NCBI GenBank assembly: GCA_903840355.1
Contig: CAIMFJ010000002.1
Span: 62,001-126,000, forward strand
Direction: 5' to 3'
From: an uncultured Opitutia bacterium
GTDB lineage: Bacteria > Verrucomicrobiota > Verrucomicrobiia > Opitutales > UBA953
DNA length: 64,000 bases
This document shows, in pieces, positions 28,101-36,318 of this stretch. The notes beneath the pieces were generated by a model. It saw only the letters and a list, made by a program, of their open reading frames with translations. It did not search any database and was not told the origin of the DNA. Numbering within the stretch: position 1 is the stretch's first letter; each line of letters begins with the position of its first letter. A program made the translations under genes and the position numbers.

Positions 28101-28203
28101 CCCCGCAGTAATCCGGTGAGTTGACGGTCGTTAAGACGGCAAATCGAAATCCGAAGGTCGGAAACGGGCAATGCGGTGTTAGTACTAAAGCAAAACAAAA
28201 GAT

Positions 28204-28644
28204 ATGGAAAACAAACTGTTCGTGGGCAATCTGCCCTGGGCCGCAACCGAAGCCGACATCCGCGCTCACTTCTCCCAAGCTGGTGAAGTTGTGTCCGTGG
28301 AAGTCATGATGGATAAGTTCACGGGTCGTCCTCGTGGCTTCGCCTTCGTGACGATGGGCAACGCGCAGCAAGCTCAGGATGCGATCGCGAAGACTGAAAA
28401 CGTTGATTTCATGGGTCGCCCCTTGAAGGTCAATGTGGCTCGTCCTCGTGAAGAGCGCCCCTCCTTCGGTGGCGGTGAACGTCGTTCTGGTGGCTTCGGC
28501 GGCGGTGAGCGTCGCGGTGGCTTCGGCGGCGGCAATCGTGGTGGCTTCGGTGGCGGTCGTGGTGGCTTCGGCGGCGGTGAGCGTCGCGGCGGCTTCGGCG
28601 GCGGCGACCGTGGTAGCTTCGGTGGCGACCGTGGTGGTTACTAA
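28204..28644 (+). CDS. RRM-type RNA-binding protein with Gly/Arg-rich tail
   Basis: A 146-residue protein with one RNA recognition motif: RNP2 LFVGNLPW (residues 5-12) and RNP1 RGFAFVTM (about 44-51). The last 60 residues are repeats of Gly-Gly-Phe-Gly-Gly-Gly with Glu-Arg-Arg or Asp-Arg. Similar short RRM proteins are widespread in cyanobacteria and PVC bacteria and are thought to act on RNA in cold or stress conditions; the targets are unknown. The start has no Shine-Dalgarno site but the RNP2 spacing fixes it. A strong terminator follows. Confidence 0.93.
   Translation: MENKLFVGNLPWAATEADIRAHFSQAGEVVSVEVMMDKFTGRPRGFAFVTMGNAQQAQDAIAKTENVDFMGRPLKVNVARPREERPSFGGGERRSGGFGGGERRGGFGGGNRGGFGGGRGGFGGGERRGGFGGGDRGSFGGDRGGY
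28465..28637 (+). repeat. In-gene tandem repeats coding Gly/Arg-rich tail
   Basis: Repeated units close to ggtggcttcggcggcggtga code for GGFGGG blocks. Units differ by small indels and third-base changes. They are part of the RRM protein gene and are expected to vary in copy number between strains. Confidence 0.7.
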
Positions 28645-28674
28645 TCATCGGATTATTCATCCCACTTTTAACAA

Positions 28675-28699
28675 GGGCACCTTTAGGTGCCCTTTTTTT
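28675..28699 (+). terminator. Intrinsic terminator after RRM gene
   Basis: GGGCACC (28675-28681), loop TTTA, GGTGCCC (28686-28692), then seven T. This is a perfect G-C-rich stem with a T-run, 30 bases after the RRM stop, and is the clearest plus-strand terminator in the window. Confidence 0.92.
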
Positions 28700-28783
28700 G
28701 TGCCCGTAGGGTTAAATCGATACCCCATTACACTTGAGGGGGATGCTGAGTAACCTAGGATGCCCTGACGCCTCCCCCAACCT

Positions 28784-29812
28784 ATGAAAAGCCTTCTCGG
28801 ACTTCTCCTCGTCTGCGCCTCGTGCCTAGTTGCCCGGGCCGACAACGCCCTCAACACGCAAGGCCTGCCCGAGGGGGCGGTGGGCGTGATTCAACTAAAC
28901 GTAACCAATTTCAATGAGACCAAGGTCGGCCAAGCGATCAAGGATGCGATCCCCGACAACCAAGAGGCGGCCTTGCTGAAACAAGAACTGGGGATCGAAC
29001 CTTCGACTGATATCAAGGAACTGATTTTTGGCGTATACCCCGGCCCCGATGGCAAAGTCGCCCAAAAAGACCCGTTCATCGCCGGCTTGATCCGCGGCAA
29101 CTTCCAACCGAAGCAGATTGAATCCTTCGCTCAATCCAACGGTCTCCGACCCAAAGCCATCGGTAATTGCAACGGTTGGGATATCGCCGAAATTCAAAAA
29201 GCCCTCGGAAGCGAAACGGCTAAAAAAGCCGCGGCCAACGAAGGGATGCTCCTCACGGGTCCCACGAACGCCCTCGGCTTTGCCTCGATGAGCCTGGTCG
29301 AGCGCACGGTAGAGGCTTTGGGTCAAACAACCGGCACGGTAAAAATTCCTGCAGGCAGTGAAGCCTACTTGGCTAAAGCGCAAAAGCCCTGGGCCTTCAT
29401 GGCCTTTGATGGGACGAAGATGGAAGACGTCGATAAAGCCGGTATCAAAACGGTAACGGTCGTCGCAGGTGAAAGTCCTACCCACGTGCAAGTGGGCGTT
29501 TACTTACAATTTAAATCCAAAGACCTAGCAGCCGATACGGCCAATAAAATCAAGGGTCTGCAAATGATGGCGACCTTAGCTACATCGACGAGTGAAGAGG
29601 GCAAAACGGCCGAACAAATTAATCAACAACACCTAGTCGCGGACTTACTTCAGGGGATTAAAGTCGATAGCCAAGACGACCTCATTTCCATCAACTTCGA
29701 GTTCCCCGTGGATAAAGCGATTCAAGCCATCAAGGCGGCCATTGATAAAGCCCAAGCTCAAGCCCAAGCGGGCCAAGCCACGACCCCATTTTTAAAAGTT
29801 AAGAAAAAGTGA
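28784..29812 (+). CDS. Secreted protein of unknown function, first gene of nagB operon
   Basis: A 342-residue product with a signal peptide (MKSLLGLLLVCASCLVARA). The mature part alternates strands and helices and has no family I can name. It contains VGVYLQFKSKDLAADTANKI and, close to the end, LISINFEFPVDKAIQAIKAAI, before a Gln/Ala-rich and Lys-rich tail. A similar pair of segments occurs in the third gene of this operon. The last four bases overlap the GTG of nagB (GTGA), so the two are coupled. Confidence 0.75.
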   Translation: MKSLLGLLLVCASCLVARADNALNTQGLPEGAVGVIQLNVTNFNETKVGQAIKDAIPDNQEAALLKQELGIEPSTDIKELIFGVYPGPDGKVAQKDPFIAGLIRGNFQPKQIESFAQSNGLRPKAIGNCNGWDIAEIQKALGSETAKKAAANEGMLLTGPTNALGFASMSLVERTVEALGQTTGTVKIPAGSEAYLAKAQKPWAFMAFDGTKMEDVDKAGIKTVTVVAGESPTHVQVGVYLQFKSKDLAADTANKIKGLQMMATLATSTSEEGKTAEQINQQHLVADLLQGIKVDSQDDLISINFEFPVDKAIQAIKAAIDKAQAQAQAGQATTPFLKVKKK

Positions 29813-30594
29813 AGTTGGGCCGGAAATTTTTAGCGGATCACCTCGTCGTTGAAACTCATCGCGATCGCGCCGCCTTAGGCCAAGCGGCGGCCCATGGAGT
29901 GGCCCAATACTTACGTGCCTTACTCGCCGACCAAGACGGGGCACGTGTCATCTTCGCGTGTGCTCCTTCACAAAATGAATTCTTAGCCGCCCTCCTGCAA
30001 ACTAGTCGCCAACCTGCCACCGCGTTTGCGTGGCAAAGGTTGACGGTGTTTCACATGGATGACTACGCGGGCTTCACCGCGAAGCACCCTCAGAGTTTTC
30101 GCGCCTACCTCCACGAACACCTCCTGCGCCACGTAGAAGTGGGCGAGTTTCACCCGTTAGAAGCAGAGCTACCCCCCGCCGTCGCCTGCGAGCGCTATAG
30201 TGCCCTGCTCTCCGCCGCACCCATCGATTTGATTTGTCTAGGGATCGGCGAGAATGGACACCTGGCTTTCAATGACCCCCCAGTGGCCGATTTTCATGAC
30301 CCGGCTTTGGTGAAACTCATTCCCCTCGACCCCGCCTGCCGCACTCAGCAAGTCCACGATGGGTGCTTTGACCGCATCGAAGAGGTCCCCCTGCACGCCC
30401 TCACCCTGACGTTGCCGGTCTTTCGTCAGGCTCGCAAATTAAGCGTCCAAGTGCCCGGCCTGCGCAAGGCCGCAGCCGTCCGCTCCACCGTGCGCGACCC
30501 GATCGGGACGGCTTGTCCCGCGACCTTACTACGCACGCACCCCGACGCGGTCTTACACCTCGACGAAGCCTCCGCTTCCCTCCTGCATTCATGA
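29809..30594 (+). CDS. nagB: NagB-family glucosamine-6-phosphate deaminase-like protein
   Basis: A 261-residue member of the NagB/6-phosphogluconolactonase family. The HMDDYAGF segment (about 82-89) carries the catalytic Asp of glucosamine-6-phosphate deaminases. LICLGIGENGHLAFNDPP matches their active-site loop. This would turn glucosamine-6-phosphate into fructose-6-phosphate and ammonia. The first 20 residues and the end are less typical, so a related sugar-phosphate isomerase is possible. The start is GTG overlapping the upstream stop, and its own stop overlaps the next start (ATGA). Confidence 0.8.
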   Translation: MKLGRKFLADHLVVETHRDRAALGQAAAHGVAQYLRALLADQDGARVIFACAPSQNEFLAALLQTSRQPATAFAWQRLTVFHMDDYAGFTAKHPQSFRAYLHEHLLRHVEVGEFHPLEAELPPAVACERYSALLSAAPIDLICLGIGENGHLAFNDPPVADFHDPALVKLIPLDPACRTQQVHDGCFDRIEEVPLHALTLTLPVFRQARKLSVQVPGLRKAAAVRSTVRDPIGTACPATLLRTHPDAVLHLDEASASLLHS

Positions 30595-31325
30595 AACGCG
30601 GAGCCATCTTCATGGGTGGCGCCTTCGGCCTCGTGGCACTGCTTTGGTTGGTTGTCTTCCCCTCGACCTACGCCCTGCACGTTGCCCCAACGAGTCCAGT
30701 CTTTGGAATCATCGACCTGTCGGCGACATCTGGACTCACCACCGCCCCGCGCTTGCTGACGTCGGTGGCCTTACTGGCTGCGCCGGAAACGCGTCGCACC
30801 GTTCAAACCCAACTTGAAAAAACCTGCCAAACCTCCGCAGGTAAAATCGAATTTGGATTTCAGCCCGACTTTCGGGCCCTAGAAATCATCCTAGAAAATG
30901 AACGTACCGAGCGACCCCCCACGAAAGTCCTTCCGTCCGCGGCGATGCTACAATTAAGCAACACCCCTCATGGGTATTTATTAGTTCGCGCGGAGCCTGG
31001 AAAAAACCTGCTCACCACCCTCGCGCCTCGGCGCTGGCTCGGCACTTCCCTGCGCGAGATTATCTCGCAAGCCACCGCCGCGTCGGTCGTGCTCGGCGAA
31101 AGCGACGATCATCAACAAGCCATCCTCACCTTAGCGTTGGAATTTGCGACCAGTGATCAAGCCGAGGCGGCCTTGAACTTAATCACGAGCAAGCAAGGCG
31201 ACTTCGACGCCCTCGGCTTCGTAGCTCAACCCGGTGCCCACACTCTCACGCGGCAAAGCAAAGCCGTCGTCATCCGCGTCGCCCTCGCCCGCGAAGTGAT
31301 CACCGAAGCGGTGCGAACGCGTTAG
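30591..31325 (+). CDS. Membrane-anchored protein of unknown function
   Basis: A 244-residue product with one N-terminal hydrophobic segment (about residues 4-26), either an anchor or an uncleaved signal. No domain is recognised. The ending, with LTLALEFATSDQAEAALNLI and then AVVIRVALAREVITEAVRT, has the same strand-helix order as the end of the first gene of this operon, so the two may be distant relatives. The start ATG at 30591 overlaps the nagB stop. Confidence 0.7.
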   Translation: MKRGAIFMGGAFGLVALLWLVVFPSTYALHVAPTSPVFGIIDLSATSGLTTAPRLLTSVALLAAPETRRTVQTQLEKTCQTSAGKIEFGFQPDFRALEIILENERTERPPTKVLPSAAMLQLSNTPHGYLLVRAEPGKNLLTTLAPRRWLGTSLREIISQATAASVVLGESDDHQQAILTLALEFATSDQAEAALNLITSKQGDFDALGFVAQPGAHTLTRQSKAVVIRVALAREVITEAVRTR

Positions 31326-31328
31326 TCC

Positions 31329-31736
31329 TTAAACTTTTTCCAAAGTGCCATCCTCGCGTAACCGGCGGTAGTAGCACCCCGAGCGAGCTTTACCATTTTC
31401 TTTCGTATGGCAGGCCCCTTGGCCGGCCGGGCGGACTTTGTAGAGAATCGAGTTCTGCTCACAATTCACCCGGACTTCTAATAATTCTAAAAAGTCGCCC
31501 GAAGTCAGACCTTTGATCCAAAGTTCATTGCGCGAAGTACTCCAAAACGTGGCTTTCTTCTCTTTTAGCGCCGTGGCTAAGGCCAATTCGTTCACATAAC
31601 CCAGAATCAGGACTTCGCCGGTATGGGCATCTTGAGCCACTGCGGGAATCACATCCGCCGCCCCGGAAGCGATTTTACGCAACTTTTTGAAATCTAGGCG
31701 AAGGGTTGAACCTTCTTCAAGTTCTGGGTTCGACAT
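31329..31736 (-). CDS. hisI: Phosphoribosyl-AMP cyclohydrolase
   Basis: Third step of histidine synthesis, opening the adenine ring of PR-AMP. The 135-residue protein is the stand-alone form without the HisE domain. Seen are AQDAHTGEVLILGYVNELAL, FWSTSRNELWIKGLTSG, and the zinc-site cysteines in VNCEQNSILY and GACHT with CYYRRL. The linker between GACHT and CYYR is somewhat longer than usual. No other his gene is nearby. It converges on the operon at 28784-31325 and is divergent from tkt. Confidence 0.94.
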   Translation of the reverse strand: MSNPELEEGSTLRLDFKKLRKIASGAADVIPAVAQDAHTGEVLILGYVNELALATALKEKKATFWSTSRNELWIKGLTSGDFLELLEVRVNCEQNSILYKVRPAGQGACHTKENGKARSGCYYRRLREDGTLEKV

Positions 31737-31813
31737 ACCCCACTCTGGCAGACCTAGAGGGGTTCATTCAAGGCTGGAATCCCCGCCATCTTTTCCCTTA
31801 CGCATAAGGCATC

Positions 31814-33808
31814 ATGTCCCTGCAAAACTCTGCCGACCTCTCACGCGCCGCCACCGAATCCCGTGGTCTCTCCATGGATGCCGTGGCTGCCTGCCATTCT
31901 GGCCACCTCGGTCTTCCCCTCGGTGCCGCCGAAATCGGCGCCGTCCTCTTCGGTAATTTCCTCCGTCAAAACCCCGCCGAACCACTCTGGTTGAACCGCG
32001 ATCGTTTCGTGCTCTCTGCAGGCCACGGCTCGATGTTCATCTACAGCTGGTTGCACCTGTCGGGTTACAACCTCCCACTCGAAGAATTAAAAGCCTTCCG
32101 CAAACTGCACTCCAAGACCCCAGGTCACCCAGAGTTTGGCGAAACCCCTGGCGTGGAAGCCACAACGGGCCCTCTCGGCCAAGGCACGGGCAACATCGTC
32201 GGTATGGCCGTGGCTGCCAAAATGGCGGCGGCTCATTTCAACACCGCCGAGCACCAAATCTTTGACCACATGATCGTCGGCCTCGCCGGCGATGGTTGCC
32301 TCCAAGAAGGCATTTCCCACGAAGCCGCCTCGTTTGCAGGTCGCTTCGGTTTGGATAACTTAATCATGCTCTACGATTCGAATGACGTGACGCTCGACGC
32401 CATGGCCTCGAAGACGCAGAACGAAGACACGGCTAAGCGCTACGAAGCCGCTAATTGGGAAGTGTTCAAGGTCGCTCAAGGGAACGAACTCGCCCCGATT
32501 GCCGCGGCCCTCGATCAAGCTCGGGCGAGCAAAAACGGTAAGCCTAAATTAATCATCTGCAAAACGACCATCGCCAAAGGCATCCCCGAAGTTCAAGGCA
32601 CGAGCAAGGGCCACGGTGAAGCGGGCGTGAAGTTTATCGACGCAGCACGCACGGCCTTAGGCTTGCCCGCTGAAAAGTTCTACGTCTCGCCAGCCACGCG
32701 TGCGTTCTTCGCCGAACGTCAAAAGCAACAAGCCGCCGCCTATGCCCAGTGGCAAAAAACTTTCCAAGCCTGGAGCCAAGCCAATCCCGCGAAAGCGAAG
32801 TTGCTCTCCGAAGCCCAAGCTGGTCGCCACGGCTCGGTCGAAAGCCTCCTCGCCGCCGTACCTGAATTCGGCAAGAACGCCCTCGCGACTCGCGTCTCGG
32901 GCGAAACCTGCCTCAACGCCGTCGCCAAAGCTTCGCCCCTCGTGGTGTCGGGTTCGGCTGACTTGCATGGTTCGACGAAGAACTACCTCAAGGATCTCGG
33001 TGACTTCGACCTCGCCACACCTCAAGGCCGCAACTTGTACTTCGGAATCCGTGAACACGTGATGGGCGCCATCCTCAACGGTATGGCCTACCACGGCATC
33101 TTCAAGGGTTCGGGTGCAACGTTCTTAACGTTCTCCGATTACCTCCGTCCTTCCATCCGCGTCGCGGCTCTGGCCAAATTGCAAACGTTCTATATCTTCA
33201 CCCACGACTCGATTGGCGTTGGTGAAGACGGCCCTACGCACCAACCAGTGGAAACGGTCAGCGCCCTGCGTTGCATTCCGAACCTCGACGTGATTCGTCC
33301 CGCTGATGCGGAAGAAACCGCGGCGGCCTTCGCCCTCGCCGTAGCGCGTCAAGATGGTCCCGTGGCCTTAATTCTCTCGCGTCAAAACGTGCCTTCGCTC
33401 GACAGCATCCCTGTGGCCACCCGCCGTCAAGGCACGCTCAAGGGTGCTTACATCGCCCGTCGCGAAACGTCCGCCCTCACCCACATCCTCCTCGGCACGG
33501 GTAGCGAACTGCAACTCGCCCTCAGCGCCGCCGAAGAATTAGGTAGCGGTGTCCGCGTGGTTTCGGTGCCTTCGATGGAAATTTTCGCTCGTCAGCCTAA
33601 GGCTTACCAAGAAGAGGTCTTACCCTCGAGCTGCACCAAGCGCGTGAGCATCGAAGCCGGCGTCACGATTTCGTGGGGTCGCTTCGTGGGTACGGCTGGT
33701 AAAGCCATCGGTACGGATCGTTTCGGTCTCTCGGCTCCTGGCGACGTGGTCATGCGCGAGATGGGCATCACCAAGGAGGCCGTCGTGGCGGCCGCTAAGA
33801 GTCTCTAA
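31814..33808 (+). CDS. tkt: Transketolase
   Basis: Thiamine-diphosphate enzyme that moves two-carbon units in the pentose phosphate pathway. The 664-residue protein has the substrate-binding [21 protein letters not shown], the cofactor motif [13 protein letters not shown], the glutamate in [17 protein letters not shown], and the [17 protein letters not shown] loop. The ATG at 31814 is preceded by AAGG. It converges on the following gene with seven bases between stops. Confidence 0.97.
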   Translation: MSLQNSADLSRAATESRGLSMDAVAACHSGHLGLPLGAAEIGAVLFGNFLRQNPAEPLWLNRDRFVLSAGHGSMFIYSWLHLSGYNLPLEELKAFRKLHSKTPGHPEFGETPGVEATTGPLGQGTGNIVGMAVAAKMAAAHFNTAEHQIFDHMIVGLAGDGCLQEGISHEAASFAGRFGLDNLIMLYDSNDVTLDAMASKTQNEDTAKRYEAANWEVFKVAQGNELAPIAAALDQARASKNGKPKLIICKTTIAKGIPEVQGTSKGHGEAGVKFIDAARTALGLPAEKFYVSPATRAFFAERQKQQAAAYAQWQKTFQAWSQANPAKAKLLSEAQAGRHGSVESLLAAVPEFGKNALATRVSGETCLNAVAKASPLVVSGSADLHGSTKNYLKDLGDFDLATPQGRNLYFGIREHVMGAILNGMAYHGIFKGSGATFLTFSDYLRPSIRVAALAKLQTFYIFTHDSIGVGEDGPTHQPVETVSALRCIPNLDVIRPADAEETAAAFALAVARQDGPVALILSRQNVPSLDSIPVATRRQGTLKGAYIARRETSALTHILLGTGSELQLALSAAEELGSGVRVVSVPSMEIFARQPKAYQEEVLPSSCTKRVSIEAGVTISWGRFVGTAGKAIGTDRFGLSAPGDVVMREMGITKEAVVAAAKSL

Positions 33809-33815
33809 GCGTCCG

Positions 33816-34727
33816 TTACTTCGCTTCTCGTAGGTCAGACAGGGGGACTTGATAAAGGTCCCCTTGCTCTGACCCGAGGAGGAGTTTTTGGCTATTTAAC
33901 CAAGCACAGCCTTCTAACTGCCAAGAAGTAAGCGGTGGGGCGAGCGGAGCGACCCACGCTGGCCCAGCGAAAATGTCTTCGCCCTGAGTCGGCAAGGTCA
34001 GCACCCAAAGCATGCGGTAAGTTAAGACCGCCAACTTCTTACCGTCCGGCGAAAGCGCGGCGTCGGTAACCATCCCATGGGCATCAAAGCGATAAAGTTT
34101 GGTGGCCACGGCTTTGTCGCCCTGCACGGGCAAATCAATCCGCCAAAAATCGGTTAAGGTGTCGCGGCGATGTTTGGTGAGGAGGTAAAGTTTTTGCTGC
34201 CAGATAAAAGCGGCTTCGCAGTCGTGTGCTAAATCGGGATCAGGAAAAACTTTTTGGTCCGGCCAACTGAAAGTGTATTTCTTAAAATTCGTCACCTCCG
34301 CGGCTCCTAATTCTGGCTCCGGAAAAACGTAGATTTGCAGTTCTTTGCGCCGAGAAACGTTATTCCCCACATCACACACCATCATCCGCGTGGCATCGCC
34401 GGTTAAGGCTTCCCAGTCGTGATTCACCGCGCCTTTCAACACCACGTGATTCCACAAGCCCGCAGGAGTAACGGGAAACGTGCCATCCGCTTTAATGGGC
34501 ACGATGTGCGGCGGGTTGCCGGAATCAGAAAGCGTCCAGAAAATGCCGGGATGCTTTAAGCTCGCCCATAATGCCGAACATTCGGGAATCACTTTAAGAT
34601 CGATCTTCGCCTGGGGCTTTAAAACCAGCGGGTCCATCTCGGGTACCTCTTTAGTTCGCAAAGCGACCTCTTGGCTCCACAGGCCTGCCGTGGTTACCAA
34701 GAAGAGGCTATAAACCCAGAGCTTCAT
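33816..34727 (-). CDS. Secreted beta-propeller-like protein
   Basis: A 303-residue product with a signal peptide (MKLWVYSLFLVTTAGLWS). The body has propeller-like strand repeats, such as IFWTLSDSGN, DWEALTGDATRMMVCDVGNN, CEAAFIWQQKLYLLTKHR and TDAALSPDGKKLAVLTYRM. The segment with WEAL..CDVGNN resembles a family of periplasmic propellers in which similar Asp/Asn clusters sit on the blades. No enzymatic role can be assigned. It stands alone, divergent from ruvC. Confidence 0.65.
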   Translation of the reverse strand: MKLWVYSLFLVTTAGLWSQEVALRTKEVPEMDPLVLKPQAKIDLKVIPECSALWASLKHPGIFWTLSDSGNPPHIVPIKADGTFPVTPAGLWNHVVLKGAVNHDWEALTGDATRMMVCDVGNNVSRRKELQIYVFPEPELGAAEVTNFKKYTFSWPDQKVFPDPDLAHDCEAAFIWQQKLYLLTKHRRDTLTDFWRIDLPVQGDKAVATKLYRFDAHGMVTDAALSPDGKKLAVLTYRMLWVLTLPTQGEDIFAGPAWVAPLAPPLTSWQLEGCAWLNSQKLLLGSEQGDLYQVPLSDLREAK

Positions 34728-34824
34728 CGCGGGAGCAACCTAAAGCCCACGAGGGTGAGTGCAATCTCCATACACGAAGCACTTTAGAGTCGAAGCCCCT
34801 AGCCGCTTGCGTCAAAACAGCCTC

Positions 34825-35415
34825 ATGGCCCGCAACTCGGCACGTTCCCTTTGGACGGCTAAAATCCTGCAAGGCAACCTGTCGGTAAAAAAGCAAGTGG
34901 CCCTGCCACGCACGTCGAAGATTCCCGAAACCCGGCGCGGGGTTCGCGGGATTATCTTAGGCATCGACCCTTCCTTGCGCGGCACGGGCTTGGCCGTGAT
35001 TGATACCCGCGAGGCCAAGCCGAAACTACTCGCCAGCCGCACGCTCAAACTATCGGCTAAATTAGCGGTCTACGAGTGCTTAGGCCAAATCGCCGCCGCG
35101 GTCGAAGCCCTCGCCACGACTTACCAACCTTCGCACGTGGCGATTGAAGCAACGATTTACGTGCAAAACTTTCGCACCGCTCAGGCCATGGGTGCTTCGC
35201 GCGGGGCGGCCCTCAGTGTCGTCGCCCGCCAAGGAATCAAAGTCAGTGAATACGCCCCGAAGCGGATTAAAATGGCCGTCACGGGCCACGGAAGTGCCTC
35301 GAAAGAGCAAGTCGCCCGCATGATTCAAACCGTGTTTCAGCTTCCAGCCGCCCTACCCTGGGATGAATCCGACGCTGCGGCCATCGCCCTCTGCCACGCC
35401 TACACCGGACGCTAA
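34825..35415 (+). CDS. ruvC: Holliday junction endonuclease RuvC
   Basis: Cuts Holliday junctions in recombination. The 196-residue protein has the first catalytic Asp in IILGIDPSLRGTG, the Glu in VAIEATIYVQN and the last two Asp in PWDESDAAAIALCHAY, which is the RuvC set. A basic tail of about 40 residues precedes the core. The ATG at 34825 was chosen; an upstream in-frame start at 34759 would lengthen the tail. RuvA and RuvB are not in the window. Confidence 0.9.
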   Translation: MARNSARSLWTAKILQGNLSVKKQVALPRTSKIPETRRGVRGIILGIDPSLRGTGLAVIDTREAKPKLLASRTLKLSAKLAVYECLGQIAAAVEALATTYQPSHVAIEATIYVQNFRTAQAMGASRGAALSVVARQGIKVSEYAPKRIKMAVTGHGSASKEQVARMIQTVFQLPAALPWDESDAAAIALCHAYTGR

Positions 35416-35484
35416 CGATGGGTCAGGAGGGGCCCCGGAGAAAGCGAGATTGCTCTTCAATAATTTTAAAATAAAAAGCGCACC

Positions 35485-36309
35485 ATGAAGTTCCCCAAAT
35501 TCTGGTCGCTGGCTAAGTCGGGCTCAGGCACGGCCTGGGGCTGGTCGGATACGTCCGCCGAGGAAGCCCAACAAAACGCCCAACAACGGGCCGCCAAAGT
35601 TGCGGATTTACTACGAGCCGGCGGATCACCCGCAGCAAATCAGGGATACTACATCGATCGACCAATCCGCGAACAGGTGCTACGCGAACTCGATGCCTCG
35701 ACCATCCTTTCCCGGAACGCTTATGGTGCAGAAGTGCTGAACACCACCACGGGGTTCTTCATCGACGTCGACTTACCCGCCCCCAAAAATCCCGGGCTGA
35801 TAGCTCGACTCTTGGGTGCCAAACCCGCCGCTAAATCCGAACCTTCACCCGCTGAAATCGCCGCGCTCCACGCCGCCGAAAATTGGGCGAAGGCACACCC
35901 TGGTTGGTCATGGCGCATCTACCGCACGGCGGCCGGCTTACGCCTCCTCGCCACCCACGCGGTCTTTAACTTTGATGATGCTCTAGTAGCCAAGGCTTTC
36001 GAAGCCTTGGGGTCCGACCCGCTTTACCGCCAATTGTGCTACGCTCAACAATGCTTCCGCGCGCGACTCACGCCCAAACCCTGGCGCGTAGGTATCAAAG
36101 CTAAAACGCCACGCTGGCCTTGGATCACGACCCGGGAAGAACAAGCTTTTGGGCAGTGGGATCGCTCTTATCGCCAAGCCTGTCAGGCTTACGCTACTTG
36201 TGAATTAATCCTTACCATCGGTTCATCTGAGATCCATCCCAGCCTGCGCACCCTCGTCGCCGTTCACGACGAAGTCAGTGGTTGCGGTAGTGGTCGTCCG
36301 TTAGCCTAA
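35485..36309 (+). CDS. Conserved protein of unknown function
   Basis: A 274-residue cytoplasmic protein. It resembles uncharacterised proteins in other Gram-negatives that start with a FWSLAKSGSGTAWGWSD-like segment and carry NAYGAEVLNTTTGFFIDVD, WRIYRTAAGLRLLATHAVF and CYAQQCFRARLTPKPWR, ending in YATCELI. The pattern of conserved Trp, Arg, Asp and Cys suggests an enzyme or nucleotide-binding role, but no fold is known to me. An AT-rich stretch (AATAATTTTAAAATAAAAAG) directly before the ATG may be part of its promoter, which would make the mRNA nearly leaderless. Confidence 0.75.
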   Translation: MKFPKFWSLAKSGSGTAWGWSDTSAEEAQQNAQQRAAKVADLLRAGGSPAANQGYYIDRPIREQVLRELDASTILSRNAYGAEVLNTTTGFFIDVDLPAPKNPGLIARLLGAKPAAKSEPSPAEIAALHAAENWAKAHPGWSWRIYRTAAGLRLLATHAVFNFDDALVAKAFEALGSDPLYRQLCYAQQCFRARLTPKPWRVGIKAKTPRWPWITTREEQAFGQWDRSYRQACQAYATCELILTIGSSEIHPSLRTLVAVHDEVSGCGSGRPLA

Positions 36310-36318
36310 ACCATCTAC

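Larger units (their letters stand above)
27845..28203. other. 359-base non-coding stretch with repeats, long leader of RRM gene
   Basis: No convincing gene is seen on either strand. Near the udg start it holds two direct copies of CAAGTGATTG (27864-27873 and 27879-27888). Further on TTGTCTC (28069-28075) is inverted as GAGACAA (28094-28100), and TTGCA/TGCAA lies near 28029-28045. The stretch just before the RRM gene is A-rich (CTAAAGCAAAACAAAAGAT) with no Shine-Dalgarno site. It probably holds the udg promoter and a long, possibly regulatory 5' leader for the RRM gene; a small RNA cannot be excluded. Confidence 0.5.

Noticed and set aside
28465-28637. Regular repeats that might suggest a CRISPR-like array
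   Set aside because: They are in frame and code for the Gly-rich tail; there are no unique spacers.
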